DNA of 64,000 nucleotides from Gambelia wislizenii. Taxonomy: Eukaryota > Chordata > Lepidosauria > Squamata > Crotaphytidae. The stretch is from contig JAUMIR010000005.1 of the NCBI GenBank assembly GCA_030847615.1, positions 241,466,645-241,530,644 of the forward strand, given 5' to 3'. Under the pieces are notes generated by a model that had not been told where the DNA came from, did not search any database, and saw only the letters and a program-made list of their open reading frames with translations. This document shows positions 10,936-22,013 of this stretch, one piece after another; position 1 is the stretch's first letter, and every line of letters starts with the position of its first letter. Position numbers and translations under genes: made by a program.

Positions 10936-11430
10936 TAGCCATGCAATTAAGTATTAATGTTTTGTACAATGCATAGAGAACTCTAGTTATGGGGCTGCTC
11001 AAAAGTGTGGGCAGTCAATTAATACTTTAACAAACCTGAGTCAGAGGCAGCAGATGTCTGAGCCCATTGATTTCAATGAATGTTGGTGTATTTGATTATT
11101 TATAGAATCAGGCTGGCTACCTATTGAGGGCACACATCTTGCTACCCTTGTTGATTATGCCATCAGTGAAAGCAAAGCATTTTATTTGCTTCCCTTGTCA
11201 ACTGTTGTACAGCAGACCCTAACCTGTATAAATTAGAGGCTGCAGGCCAATGTAAGTCATGCTTTACTTTGGATAGCTGCAAGAAGTTCAAATTCAGAAT
11301 GTATTCCTGGGATGTGGGTGGGGGATCCAGTTAAAAAGGAAGTACTGTATTGCACAGCACAATGCTATCCTTGCCTACCCGGAAATAAAACTCCCAGGTA
11401 AGAGTGTATAGCATTAGTGAAACTTTTCTC

Positions 11431-11530
11431 CCCTTCCAGATGTTGCTGGGCTGCAAGTTCCAGCATCCCTAGCCAGCAGAGTCAATAATGAGGTATGCTA
11501 GGAGGTGCAGTCAAGCAACATCTGAAGGGT
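11431..11530. repeat. Palindromic MITE-like repeat
   Basis: The arms CTTCCAGATGTTGCTGGGC and CAAGCAACATCTGAAGGG flank a GGATGCT-like centre. It matches the family at 5680-5763 in design. No clear target duplication was seen. Confidence 0.55.
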
Positions 11531-11540
11531 TGCATCATCC

Positions 11541-11740
11541 ATCCCTTTATTTGTAACCCACTTTTCTCCCAGACTGGAATGCAAGGCAGCTTACAAAAAA
11601 GCAGAAAATACAATAAAACACATATAGTTAAAAACCTACAAAATTAAGATTAAAACAGTATTAAACAACCACAGAATTGAAACCATTTAAAACCTTGCTT
11701 AAAGATTAAAAACAGTACAGCACCATTAAAAGCCCTATTC
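11541..11740 (-). mobile_element. L2-like LINE 3' end
   Basis: On the minus strand it ends in GTAAGCTGCCTTGCATTCCA, then GTCTGGGAGAAAAGTGGGT, the AAGC(C/T)GCC...GGGAGAAAGG signature at the 3' end of reptilian L2 elements. The adjoining A-rich stretch is 3' UTR. Confidence 0.65.
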
Positions 11741-11758
11741 TTGTTTAAAATCAATTTT

Positions 11759-11808
11759 TACACAATCTTTCTTTCTGTAAACTCACACAATCTTTCTTTC
11801 TGTAAACT
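11759..11808. repeat. Short direct tandem repeat (about 24 bp, two copies)
   Basis: CACAATCTTTCTTTCTGTAA plus ACTCA occurs twice in a row with no visible mismatch. Confidence 0.85.
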
Positions 11809-12571
11809 CAGTAAAGCATTCTGCTGCTCCAGCAAATAGTGGGTTGGAATCCTAATGCATTTAACTCATGACAAAGGCCCACAGAATATGGGCTGCCTTA
11901 CTTCTGAATAAACATGCATGGTATGTTAGTGAATGAAGCTATGAGAAGACCTCTTCATCTTTTTAGATATGGATAAATTCTCAGAGGGACAGATGCTTAT
12001 CTGAACTTCACCAATAGGGTAGAAGTTTACAGTAGCAGAGAGAGGAGACATATTTTATGAGCCTAGATTGTCTTTGTGCAGTTGGCTGGGTTGTACGAAA
12101 ATCCTCGCCATGCAGTCACTTAGTGAAACCCTTAAAACCCTGTGCTGGTGAGCTCTTGAAAGAACACTGTTTGCTTAGTCTACTTGGAACTGCTGTCGTT
12201 GCTTTAATATTCCTGGCTACAAAGCCACATGAAAATGAAACCAGAGGAGGAAAGGCACTCAAGTTTTTAAAAGTCTGTGTTCCTTGAACTACTTCCTAAT
12301 TTTGCATGTATTTTAATGGGCCTTTTAATCAAATATTTGTTTTATCCAAACAGGTTGCATGTGCAGTTTACATAACAATATAGCGCTGAGTTTTTAATCC
12401 AGGTTCTATATCCCTTGTTGTACCCTAAAACAAAAAGAAAAAATCCTGCAAGTAGGAAATCCTCATCTTACATTTAAAATGAATTTTCTGTATGAATAAT
12501 ATTTGGCCTCTTACCATAACTTTTTTTAAAAAGTTGAGCTGGGCATTGTTATATATATTTTTAAAAACTTT

Positions 12572-12625
12572 GTGATTAGTGATAGAGCATGTGCTCTTCA
12601 TGCAAAAGACCCCAGGTTCAAGAAG
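12572..12625 (+). mobile_element. tRNA-derived SINE head fragment
   Basis: AGTGATAGAGCATGTGCTCT and a B-box-like CCCCAGGTTCAAGAAG match the tRNA-like head of the SINE at 5061. The body is not recognisable. Confidence 0.55.
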
Positions 12626-13419
12626 CACCAGAGCTTAGAAGTCTTACTTCTTTGAACTGTAATTCTCAGAATCCCCCAACCGACATGGCCACTGAGGAAG
12701 TGGCTTTAAAGCCTGAAAATAGCATGTCCCTCCTTGCCTTATTGCATGATGTCTGCATGCTTCAGCTGTTCTTCCATTTCAGTCCCATGAAAGACAGTGG
12801 TAAATGTGAGTCCTTTTTGCTAACTGAAAAAATCTGTTAGCCAAAAGATTTGCCTTAACCACTATTTCCCATGGGACCAGAACGGGAGAACACCTGAAGC
12901 ATGCCAATGTCATACAATAAGGAAAGGTGGGACATGCTACTCCTGGGCTTCACTTCCAAGAGTGAAGCCCCATTATCTTCCCACATGCAAGGTTTTTTAA
13001 AGACTCTCCTGTTGCCTGTGGAAGAGTTGCAAATAAGTTGCATTGAAATCAGGAGTCTTATGTCTAAGTAATAATGTTTAGGATTGCACCATGCATTGGA
13101 TAATCTAAACAATTGTTAAATACAGTAACGTAAACAATCTAACAATTGCTAAATGTTGCTGTTATAATTTCCCACCAATATTGCCTAGAAACTGTAAAGG
13201 CAGAGAGGCTGAATTTTGAGCTGGGCATCAGACAATGAATGATCTGTGTGGAACCCTGTGTTCAGCAATTTCTTTTTTTTTTTACTTACCGTACATTCAA
13301 CCAAACAGAGAGGAGAGCAGCCAAGAGACATAGTCTTTAAAGAACTGTTTCACATGAAACAGTTTCTAGGAAACTGAGATATTGTGTTTGTGTAACCAAT
13401 TCCAATTCATTTTTAACAG
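12626..13419. other. End of PKP2 intron 7, no repeat recognised
   Basis: Immediately upstream of the first PKP2 exon in the window. The 3' splice site is TTTTTAACAG at 13410-13419. Nothing else could be assigned. Confidence 0.5.
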
Positions 13420-13537
13420 AAACATGAGCTCTGCTGGCCCTGAGGGGAGGAAAAAGATGAGAGAATGTGATGGACTGATTGAATCACTGGTGTATTACAT
13501 CCAAGGAACCACAGCAGATCACCAGCCAGATGATAAG
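13420..13537 (+). CDS. PKP2: Plakophilin-2, exon corresponding to human exon 8
   Basis: Plakophilin-2 is an armadillo-repeat protein of the desmosomal plaque. It ties desmosomal cadherins to desmoplakin and intermediate filaments and is the main plakophilin of heart muscle. This exon is 118 nt: one base completing an Arg codon, then 39 codons starting [16 protein letters not shown], followed by [14 protein letters not shown] and ending HQPDDK. The sequence is close to human PKP2 as I remember it and clearly nearer to it than to PKP1, which has an NLSSADAGRQ-type block. The acceptor is AACAG and the donor AAG/GTAGCT. Upstream exons lie outside the window. The seven exons here sum to 313 residues plus stop with no frame break, so the gene appears functional. 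Confidence 0.95.
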
Positions 13538-15623
13538 GTAGCTTGCTCAAATGAATGGGTTTCCTGAGTCTAGAGATGAGAACATTGTTATTTAAGTTTT
13601 GGGGCTCTCCATTAGCATAAAAAATAAGTTATACAAGCAGTTGCATTTTCAGAGTTTGTGTAGGCACAAAACCTCATGCAGCCAATAGTTTGGCAAACAA
13701 ATCAACATCCTTTCTCTTACATTTAACTTGGTGGATGGGGAACTAATCATCCTTTGTACAGTTTGTAAGCTCACGACCTTGGCACCCATTATGCAGTCAG
13801 CTGGGTAATCTGACACTACACTGACATGTATTAGTATGTAGGAATTTGGTTCATAATTGTACTTTGATGATTATTAAACTGATTTATTTATTTAATGTTT
13901 AAATGTAAATAAATCTTAAATGTATTTAAATTGGTATTAAATATTAATTGGTATTAATATTGTATTGACTATGTTGTTAAACCAAAAGGAACAAAACTGG
14001 TTATAATATTGGCTACCCCATTGAGTATACAGTAATGCATTTACTTCCTAACACAATTTATCCTCTTTGCTAATGGCCAAAAATTGAATTTCAGTTCAAA
14101 AATAATGGCCAAGACTGAATGAGACTACGTGCGAAAGGTATCTAGGAGTCCTAGTAGACCACAAGTTGAACATGAGTCAACAGTGTGATGCAGCAGCTAA
14201 AAAGGCCAATGCGATTTTGGGCTGCATCAATAGAAGTATAGTGTCCAGATCAAGGGAAGTAATAGTGCCGCTCTATTCTGCCTTGGTCAGGCCTCACCTA
14301 GAATACTGTGTCCAGTTCTGGGCACCACAATTCAAAAAGGATATTGACAAATTGGAGCGTGTCCAGAGGAGGGCAACTAAAATGGTGAAAGGTCTGGAAA
14401 CGATGCCTTATGAGGAGAGACTTAGGGAGCTGGGTATGTTTAGCCTGGAAAAAAGATGGTTAAGAGGCGATATGATAGCCCTGTTTAAGTATTTGAAGGG
14501 GTGTCACGTTGAGGATGGAGCAAGCTTGTTTTCTGCTGCTCCAGAGATTGGAACACGGAGCAATGGATGCAAGCTCCAGGAACAGAGATTCCACCTCAAC
14601 ATTAGAAGGAACTTTTTGACAGTAAGAGCTGTTCAGCAGTGGAACGCACTCCCTCGGAGCGTGGTGGGGTCTCCTTCCTTGGAGGTCTTTAAACAGAGGC
14701 TGGATGGCCATCTGTCAGAGATGCTTTGATCATGATTTCCTGCATGGCAGGGGGTTGGACTGGATGGCCCTCGTGGTCTTTTCAACTCTACAACTCTATG
14801 ATTCTATGATTCTATGACTCTATATTGTCGGATGTAAGTATGATGATAGAGCACTGTCATTGTAGTTATGTCTGACTATAGCACCCTCCCTCCAAAAAAA
14901 CCTACCTTTTCAGCCTGGCAGCACCCCGACCAAAGGGTTTTCTAGCTCTGCAGATCAGAGCATTGGGAAATGATATCTGCAGCACTCCTTTGATCACAGT
15001 CAGGAACAGCCAGCTGGACAGATCATTTAAGGTTCCGCCGCAACTGCTTGTCTCAATGCCCTTCATGATAAGGAGAAAACTATGGACATCATTTCCCAGT
15101 GCCCCAGTCAGCAGCGCCTCAGGAACCCTTCAGTTGGGATGATTCCAGTCTGACAAAGTGGGTTTGGGTGGCCACATTCTGTTGTTAATAACCATAAACA
15201 TTAATCCCCAGCAGTTATTAATTCCAGTTTACAATCTCGTAACTACTGAACAGGATGCTAGCCAGTGTTCTAAAGGCTAATCTGAAATGGCCAATCTGGT
15301 GGATTTGATGCAACTGAAATGTTTTTTTTAAAATAGTGATCAGATTTTTCAGAAAACTGAATGTGTAAAAACCACCGTTTTAGTGCCCCTTACTTGTTCA
15401 AGAATCCAGAGTTCTACATGATACATGAAGCATTAGAGGACACTTTTTACCTTAGCCCCCATAGAGCAAATGAAGTCAGTCATGCAATAATTCAGACTCT
15501 ATCAAGAGCCCTACAAACGGCCACACATACAAGTGACTGAAACTAAGGTGCATTACAGTGCTTTACTTGTCCCTTCCAATTGTTTACGCATAGAGAATAA
15601 TGCATATTTCTTCATTCTTTCAG
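13538..15623 (+). other. PKP2: PKP2 intron 8
   Basis: A 2086-nt GT-AG intron carrying the truncated CR1-B insertion in sense orientation. The rest shows no assigned feature; 13860-13990 is very AT-rich. Confidence 0.85.
14115..14822 (+). mobile_element. 5'-truncated CR1 LINE (CR1-B) in PKP2 intron 8
   Basis: About 708 bp, matching CR1-A from the LNET(T)CER block of ORF2 to the octamer 3' end (CTATGATTCTATGATTCTAT). The reading frame through LNMSQQCDAAAKKANAIL and on to FKQRLDGHLSEML (stop at 14727-14729) is open. The high identity to CR1-A suggests both derive from the same recently active subfamily. Confidence 0.93.
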
Positions 15624-15785
15624 GCCACAGAGAACTGTGTGTGCATTCTTCATAATCTCTCCTATCAATTAGAGTCTGAGCTTCCTAGTACTTATACCCA
15701 GAATATCTATATGCAGAGAAGAGATGTTCCTTCCAATAACAACAGCATTGGGTGCTTTGGAACCAAGAGCAGGAAAGCAAAGCAG
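15624..15785 (+). CDS. PKP2: Plakophilin-2, exon corresponding to human exon 9
   Basis: 162 nt, 54 codons in phase 0: [20 protein letters not shown], then [23 protein letters not shown] and KSRKAKQ. The [14 protein letters not shown] block is an armadillo-repeat helix strongly conserved in plakophilins. The segment from the QNIY block to KAKQ is the charged insert between repeats. The acceptor is TTCAG/GCC and the donor CAG/GTAATG. By my recollection the human exon is one codon longer near its end (KVKEQ against KAKQ). Confidence 0.95.
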
Positions 15786-15807
15786 GTAATGATTGGTTGA
15801 GGAAGGA

Positions 15808-15905
15808 GCTGTAACTCAGTAGTAGAATCCATGCATTGTAGGCGGAAGGGTTTCAGACTCAGTCATTGGCATCTCCACAACAGACAAGGAAAGGCTTCTT
15901 TCTGT
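15808..15905 (+). mobile_element. tRNA-derived SINE fragment in PKP2 intron 9
   Basis: GCTGTAACTCAGTAGTAGAA, followed by a CATTGGCATCTCCA block, matches the head and early body of the SINE family seen at 5061. It starts only about 20 bases after the exon. Confidence 0.6.
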
Positions 15906-15916
15906 AATCCTAGAGC

Positions 15917-16053
15917 CAGGGTGGGAATCATGCAGCCCACTGAGTATTACTGGGCTGGAGCTCCCAGCAATCCTCACCAGTGACTGTACTGTCTTGGGCT
16001 GGTGAGAGTTGTGGTCTAGCAATGTCGGTCAGACCACATGATTCCCACTCATG
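15917..16053. mobile_element. MITE with GTGGGAATCATG inverted ends
   Basis: The left end CAGGGTGGGAATCATGCAGC and right end ACCACATGATTCCCACTCATG are inverted repeats. A TGGGCTGGAGCTCCCAGCAA core is mirrored by GCTGGTGAGAGTTG. The CAGGG-type end suggests a hAT affiliation, but I found no convincing 8-bp duplication. Confidence 0.6.
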
Positions 16054-16345
16054 CTCTAAAGTACTGTTACCAGTAACTGGATCATGAAAGGAGAGTTTAA
16101 AGTTTGCTCTTCTTGCAGAGTTCTTCTCAGAGCCTGGTGATGGGTTCTATTCTGGGAGGAGTTCCAGCCTGGAGTTCCAATTGGAGGGAGCATAGGGTGC
16201 TGCTGGGCAGACAGCTCTATGTTTCAACAGAGAGATTGGACTGGAAGGATTATTTCTGCAGGTCCTTTCTGACCCTGTGATTGATGCGCTGACAAATAGT
16301 AGTGCACGCTTTAAGTTCCAATCATGTGTGTGCATGGTGTAATGT

Positions 16346-17148
16346 GAGAGCCAGTATGGTGTAATGAACTGAATGTTGGACTATGGGCCCATCTAAATGG
16401 TGAAAATACCGCTCATGGAAGTCAGGGGAATCCTACCTGTCTAAACAGGATCCAGCACCAATATACACTATTCAGAAGGAGGGGGCCCAAAACGGCAAAA
16501 ACAACAGGGTAAAAGCTTTCACAGATTTCCCCATACTTTTTCACAAACTTCGAGGTAGGTGTGCATTTTTGCTCATTTAGACTATAGAACAATAAAAAAC
16601 TCAAAAGGGAAGCACAAAGCTGATTGGCTGGGTGAGAGCAGGGCCAGGGCTTGCTAGGAGGACAAGCGCCTACTGCCGCCATGTTGGATTTTCGCTTTAG
16701 CGATTGCCTGCTAAGGATCAATATTTACTGTTACTGCTTTCTTATAAAATTGGAGAATTGCTCTATTGCACCAGTGCACCTTGTGGCGACTTTTTAAAAA
16801 AATAGCAGTGGGGAAGAACTAACACAAGTAAATCACTTGCGGCCAACATCAGGAACGTGAGGCTTATGGGGGCTTCTGAGACCAGAATACCCATTAGACA
16901 TGTCACTACTGCTGTGAGATGCCAATACTATGAGGTATTTTAGATTTTTTCCCCTCGTGTAGATGGGCCCTATGACTCTGGAGATCAGGATTTGAATTTC
17001 CACTCAGTCATGGAGAATCCCTGGGGTGACTTTGGGCAAGTCATATACTCTCAGCCTCAGAAGCAAACCCCCCTCTGAACAAATCTTGCCAAGAAAACCC
17101 TGCTATGGGTTTGTCTTAGGCTCTCCATAAGGCACACAGCAACAACAA
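16346..17148 (+). mobile_element. BovB-tailed tRNA SINE in PKP2 intron 9, split by a DNA transposon
   Basis: The SINE head GAGAGCCAGTATGGTGTAAT runs to 16385. The body resumes at 16970 (CTATGACTCTGGAGATCAGG, GGGCAAGTCATATACTCTCA) and ends at about 17148 in CACACAGCAACAACAATG. The two parts join precisely if the inserted element and one CTATG copy are removed, reconstituting the GGACTATGACTC seen in the copy at 17821. Confidence 0.9.
16386..16969 (+). mobile_element. GGCCCATCTA-ended non-autonomous DNA transposon, copy 1
   Basis: 584 bp with inverted ends GGCCCATCTAA and TAGATGGGCC, flanked by CTATG at 16381-16385 and 16970-16974. Because both ends sit in G/C runs, the duplication can be read as 5 bp (CTATG) or 3 bp (TAT). 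Internal landmarks shared with the copies at 31319 and 39433 are CTACCTGTCTAAACAGGATC, CAAAGCTGATTGGCTGG (an inverted CCAAT box) and GCCATGTTGGATTTTCGC. No transposase ORF is present. The superfamily is unresolved. Confidence 0.85.
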
Positions 17149-17820
17149 TGGTGGTGTAATGTTCTTGTAAGAAGAAGAAAGGAACAATTATTTGGACAGA
17201 GGAGTAAAGTTGATTAAGTATCAGACTACACTGACCAGAAGTTGCTAATGGTACTTGCTGTTGAATAGCAAGAACAAGCTGCTGGGAATACAAAATGCAG
17301 AAGCAGGCAGGCAAGGAGTAAGGGCCAAGTAAAGTTTTCTTCTCTATAAGCCAAGCATTACAGAGATGGCAATTATCCCTATGCAGTTTTTATTGTGTAA
17401 ATATGGGTAGTGTGTTACTTGTGGGGGGAAATGAGACTAAGGCCTAATTTCAGTTGTTAGTCCCAACTAGATTAAACCTGTTGAATCAGTAGAACCTACA
17501 GAAGAGTTGGTTTACAAGGTTCCCATTGATTTAATTCCTTCCATCCTACTCAATGAGCTTGATGCAACTGTTGTTTATTACGGGGACGGAATACAGACTT
17601 CATAAAGGACCATCAACAAATAGAGCCAGAAACAGACATGAATCTTTCTCCCTCCTCCTCTCTCTGCCTCTGTCTCTCAACTCTCCTTCATTAAATCACA
17701 CTTTGTTTGGGGTGAAGGGAGATAGATCACTTCCTCATTGTGCTTCAAGCAAAATTATTATATCCCCTTGGGTTATTCTTAGTGAAACAGTGGTCTTTAC
17801 TAGAGCCTGGAAGAGTTTGA

Positions 17821-18050
17821 CAGCCAACGTGGTAGTGGTTTGAGCATTGGACTATGACTCCAGAGACTCTAGAGACTAAGGTTCAAATCCCCACTCAGCC
17901 ATGGAAAACCCCTGGGTGACCTTGGGCAAATCACACTTTCTGAGCCCCAGAGGAAGGCAAAGGCAACCACCCTCCCTGAACAAATCTTGCTAAGAAAACC
18001 CCATGGTAGGGTCGCCATAAGTCAGAAACAACTTGAAAGCACAGAACAAG
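17821..18050 (+). mobile_element. BovB-tailed tRNA SINE, full length, in PKP2 intron 9
   Basis: Order: GTGGTAGTGGTTTGAGCATT (box A region), AGGTTCAAATCCCCACTC (box B), the body with TGGGTGACCTTGGGCAAATC, and a BovB-like tail GGGTCGCCATAAGTCAGAAA running into CACAGAACAAG. The fusion of a tRNA head with a BovB-like 3' end is the organisation known for Sauria SINEs of squamates. Confidence 0.9.
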
Positions 18051-18363
18051 AAGTAGAAGTTTGGGGACTACATTTTGGGACCACAGCCATGCTAGCTGGG
18101 AGATGCTGGCTGGGAGAGAACTGTAATCCAAAAAACTTTCCAAGTTCTGCTGAACGTGGCTACAGCAGGAGTCACCAGAAAGTTAGGCTTTACCAACAGG
18201 CTTCATACACATGATTGACAGACAGTAATTTCTGGGTTGTTCTTCTAAGCTTGGCAGACCACTGTTAGGTGACAGACCAGCTGGACCCCTTTCAGTCTGT
18301 TCCAAAGAGGCAAGTCTGTCATTGTTAAGTGACTTCGTTTCTTTGATCTCTTTGTGTGTTTAG

Positions 18364-18537
18364 AAGCAACAGGACCTGCCACTCCCTGAGGAAAAGAGTG
18401 TCCCCAGTGGCATTGAAACACTCTGGCACTCCACACTGATAAGAATCTACCTGTCCTTAATAGCCAAAAGTACGAGGAACTACACTCGGGAAGCATCGCT
18501 AGGAGCTCTGCAGAACCTCACAGCAGGCAGTGGGCCA
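18364..18537 (+). CDS. PKP2: Plakophilin-2, exon corresponding to human exon 10
   Basis: 174 nt, 58 codons in phase 0: [16 protein letters not shown], then [38 protein letters not shown] and P. The [16 protein letters not shown] block is the most conserved armadillo segment of plakophilins and p120-type catenins. The acceptor is GTGTTTAG/AAG and the donor CCA/GTAAGT, a strong consensus site. The neighbouring AAG offers a possible alternative acceptor three bases downstream. Confidence 0.95.
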
Positions 18538-18814
18538 GTAAGTATGGGAGGGGCGCTGTCACTTCTCTTCAGTGGTATATTGGTAACGTTTGAAGTGCAG
18601 GGACTTAACATAGTAGTTCCCATAATTATTATGACTCCCAAAGAGAGTCTAAAATTACAAGTTATTCTCTCAGTTAACCATTTTTCACAATTTCATCTCC
18701 ATCAAAGACAGGTCTGGTTCTTAATTCAAAGTGCTGGTGGTGACCATAAAGCCCCATATTGCTCAAGTCCAGGTTGTTTAAAGGGCTGTATACTATGAAC
18801 TTGTCCATGTTTTG

Positions 18815-19244
18815 ACATCTTCTGGGGAGACCCTCCTCTCTGTCCCTCTACCTTCACAGGTACACCTGGTGGGAACATGGCAGAGGGTTCCCTCTGTGAC
18901 TGCTCCCAGGCTCTAGAACTCCCTTTGCAGAGAGATTGGACTGGTACCCTCCTTACTATCCTTCCATAGAAAGGTGGAGACTGTTTTCTTTCAGCAGGCC
19001 TTTGAAAATTAATTTTTCAGGGGAAACAGGCCTATATAATGTGCCGGACTTTGTTGTTGTGGTTGATGATGATGATGATGATTGTTTGTGTTTTTAATTG
19101 GTTTTAAATGTTTTTGATAGTTTAACTTAAAAAAAAAACTTTCATATGGTATGGATTCTTAACTGTGTTTAAACTCCTGTAAGCTACCTTGAGACCTACC
19201 CTGGGAGAAAGGTGTGATAGTAATAACAACTACTACTACTACTA
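18815..19244 (+). mobile_element. L2 LINE 3' portion in PKP2 intron 10
   Basis: A decayed C-terminal coding part (TGTGACTGCTCCCAGGCTCT) leads into a T-rich 3' UTR with (GAT)n. The L2-type terminus is CTGTAAGCTACCTTGAGACC, then GGGAGAAAGGTGTGATAGTA and an (ACT)n tail at about 19230. Confidence 0.75.
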
Positions 19245-19580
19245 CCCCCTCTTTTAAGTCTAAGCCACCCCCCCATACATTTGATATCACAGGTATCCAT
19301 TCACCCACTGCCCAGCTATTGTGAAGACTGCAGTCAAATTTAACAGGAACAGAGGAGACTGGTGTGGATAGTGGCAGATGAAACCATCATCCCCACTAAT
19401 GAAAACATCCTGGTGCTTTGATCATACAAGCCCTGAGTCCCCTACAGCACTCTTTTCTCTTCAATTTGCTTTCAGTTTTCCCCATAATAACAGATGACAA
19501 CAGAAAACATAGTGAGATGAAACAGGGAACAAAGAGTGTATCTGGATTTTACTGAGCACTTAGTTCAAGTTCTGCTAGTG

Positions 19581-19716
19581 CTGTGGTTCTCAATCTTTGA
19601 TTATCCAAGTGTTCTGGACTTCAACTCCCAGAAGTCCAAGTTAGCACAGGTACTGGCAAGGAATCCTGGGAGTTAAAGTCTAAAACATCTGGAGGATGAA
19701 ATGTTCAGAACGACTC
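19581..19716. mobile_element. Short hAT-like MITE with exact 8-bp target duplication
   Basis: 136 bp in PKP2 intron 10. The ends CTGTGGTTCTCAATCTTT and AAATGTTCAGAACGACTC are imperfect inverted repeats. Identical TGCTAGTG copies lie at 19573-19580 and 19717-19724. A palindromic ACTTCAACTCCCAGAAGTCC and ATCCTGGGAGTTAAAGTC pair fills the centre. Confidence 0.88.
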
Positions 19717-20234
19717 TGCTAGTGGAAACAAATTTTTGGACAGAGCATGTGCTCAGGGGTACACATTTATTCTTTAATCCACAAGTTTACTCCTTTCTTC
19801 TATGGCACTACTTTTTATCTGGACCTCATATTTCTAGTAAAAAAGTAAGTAGGACCTGCAAGCCTAAAGTTTGCCCACTGTGGTGACAATGTGTGCAAAT
19901 CTTGTTAGCCCTGATGCAACACCAGATATAAGCCAAAGTGCCTAGGGTCATATAACATATAACTGCCTAGGGTCATTTACATTGATCTGATACCAAGTAA
20001 CTAGCATGGTTGCCCACCCCTAAAATGTAGTTTGATAGAGGTGCTGAAAGTCCCTATCCCATGTCATCCAGAAGAGAAGGAATGACTTTTAAAATAGTTT
20101 ATGTTTTGGGTATAGACAAGTCTTTGATCAATCATTGACAATCAGCATTAGCATTTACCACTTGAAATTAAAAGGATGCTTTGCATCTGCTCTTGAATTT
20201 ACCACGCCTAAAAGCTGCATGTGTTTTCTGACAG

Positions 20235-20388
20235 ATGCCATTTGGGGTAGCCTATATCATAGTCAAGAAGGCCAATGGCCTCCCAAGTATTCGAAACATG
20301 CTACATGTGAGCAGTGCAAGCGTCCGAAAAACTGCAGTCTCTCTTCTCAGGAACTTGTCTCGTAACACCTCTCTGCAGAATGAAATAG
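20235..20388 (+). CDS. PKP2: Plakophilin-2, exon corresponding to human exon 11
   Basis: 154 nt: 51 codons plus one base. [20 protein letters not shown] is followed by [20 protein letters not shown] and [11 protein letters not shown]. The KTA(V/I)[15 protein letters not shown] block is an armadillo repeat near the C-terminal end of the domain. The acceptor is TTCTGACAG/ATG and the donor ATAG/GTAAAT. The exon length equals that of human exon 11 as I recall it. Position 4 (MPFGVA) differs from human MPTSVA, a variable loop. Confidence 0.95.
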
Positions 20389-20854
20389 GTAAATATATGA
20401 CAGTTAAACCAAAATTATCTGAGTGTTTCAGGAATGTTAAGTGCATGGCAATGTATCAATCAGTCTGAGTTAGATAAATGCCTTTCTGCTATAACAGCAA
20501 TGGTAAAGCTTTACATATACAGTAAGACAATTGTATCTTTTTTCCCTCTCTGAGATTATCCAAATTCTGTGCTGTTTGACTTCCCATCACCCATTCTGTT
20601 TCTCCACGTGATGTGCTGGATCTACCTTCTGTTCATGGATTTATATGTGAGGAGTCTAATAACCATAGACCTAGTCAGTGTAATCTACATAAAATGTCCT
20701 AAATCCAGTTGATATTCCCAGCTGCTGTATACACATTGAATCAAATGCTGAATGATAATTCAATACTTATCAAAATACTGTTGATTCAGTCAATCTATTG
20801 TAGATGGGACTAGTAGATGAATTTAGGCCAGAATGTACAAATATCAGCCATATA

Positions 20855-20910
20855 TGTGTGTGTGTGTGTGTGTGTATAGTGTGTGTGTGTGTGTGTCTGT
20901 GTGTGTGTGT
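20855..20910. repeat. (GT)n microsatellite in PKP2 intron 11
   Basis: An interrupted GT run with one ATAGT and one CT interruption. It produces spurious Cys/Val and His/Thr open frames on both strands. Confidence 0.95.
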
Positions 20911-21592
20911 ATTGTATATATGGGGTATTAGTGTAGTGTGTGTATGTATGCACATACATACGCATACACTGCCCAACAGTTATCTGTATGCAAGAATTTT
21001 GCAATACACAGATCATATATGTATAACCCTCTGTGCAGACAGCTTTAACACACGCAGCTGTTAAAGTCAATGGGGAGAGAAGTTGTATTGATCCTACTTT
21101 CCCAGTTGTACATTGTATACACCTGCAAATTTTAGTAATCACTTTTTCATGCAGCAGTGGAATAAAACACACACACTTATATATAAACTTGCCCTAACAC
21201 TCTAGGCCTCTGATAGAAGTAAACTCCAAATATTTGTTCTTTTAATACTAAATAATGTGGCCTCAAACATTTATTGTTATTTTTCAAGTAGTTATCAAGG
21301 GAAAAATAGTTCTAAGCTGAAAGGTGGGATAAACTGATTAACTCATTAAATTTCTATATTGGGTTGTAGCAAATGGTTCTTTTCTTCCAAAGATGGGAAC
21401 CTCTGAATCCATTCAAATAGCAACGCATCTCATAAAATTTCCATTTATGGAGTAAACTTGGAGGGAAATTGCAAAATAAAAAAAAATGTGATATAAATAC
21501 TGAACAGCATTTAATGGGTATAGTTTAATCAGTTAGGTGGTGAGCTTTATCCTTAAGGACTATAATAAGGATGTGTCATGTTCATCTTCTAG

Positions 21593-21782
21593 CCAGAGAA
21601 GTCTTGCCTGATTTGGTTGCCATACTTCCGGATTCTAGCCCAACAACTGATGTGGCCAATGAGACTACTGCTTCTGCCTGTTATGCTTTATACAACCTGA
21701 CTCAGAGCAACTCCCAGAATGCTCGGCTCCTCTTGAATTCTGATGGCATCTCAAAGATAATGAACATCAGCACAAGTGAAAG
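21593..21782 (+). CDS. PKP2: Plakophilin-2, exon corresponding to human exon 12
   Basis: 190 nt (2 + 62 codons + 2). With the preceding base it reads AREVLPDLVAILPDSSPTTD, then VANETTASACYALYNLTQSN, SQNARLLLNSDGISKIMNIS and TSE. The acceptor is CTTCTAG/CC and the donor AG/GTTAGC, a weaker donor than the others. ETTASACYALYNL is the last clear armadillo helix. Human has NNI where this has YNL. The length matches human exon 12 as I recall it. Confidence 0.95.
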
Positions 21783-22013
21783 GTTAGCCATTTTCATGTG
21801 TGCCTCTAAAATGCACAAAATAAACAGGGATCCCAGCCGGTATTCCAGCAGTCCCAAGGGCTAAAGTAGAAAACTATCATGTTTCAGGATGACATGTTGC
21901 ATTTACTTATGCACTTCCATTTAGTGAGCAGTTTGATAAGTAAAAGGAAAGCTTTTCAAAAACCATAATACACATGAATCAAACAAATTCACAACTGAGA
22001 ATTTGACAACTGA

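Noticed and set aside
12057..12287. 76-codon ORF upstream of the first PKP2 exon considered as a missing PKP2 exon
   Set aside because: It lacks the GLLWNLSS-type and GCLR sequence expected of exon 7 and has no matching splice sites; exon 7 is probably outside the window.
20804..21172. Overlapping Cys/Val-rich and His/Thr-rich ORFs
   Set aside because: Products of the GT microsatellite in PKP2 intron 11.
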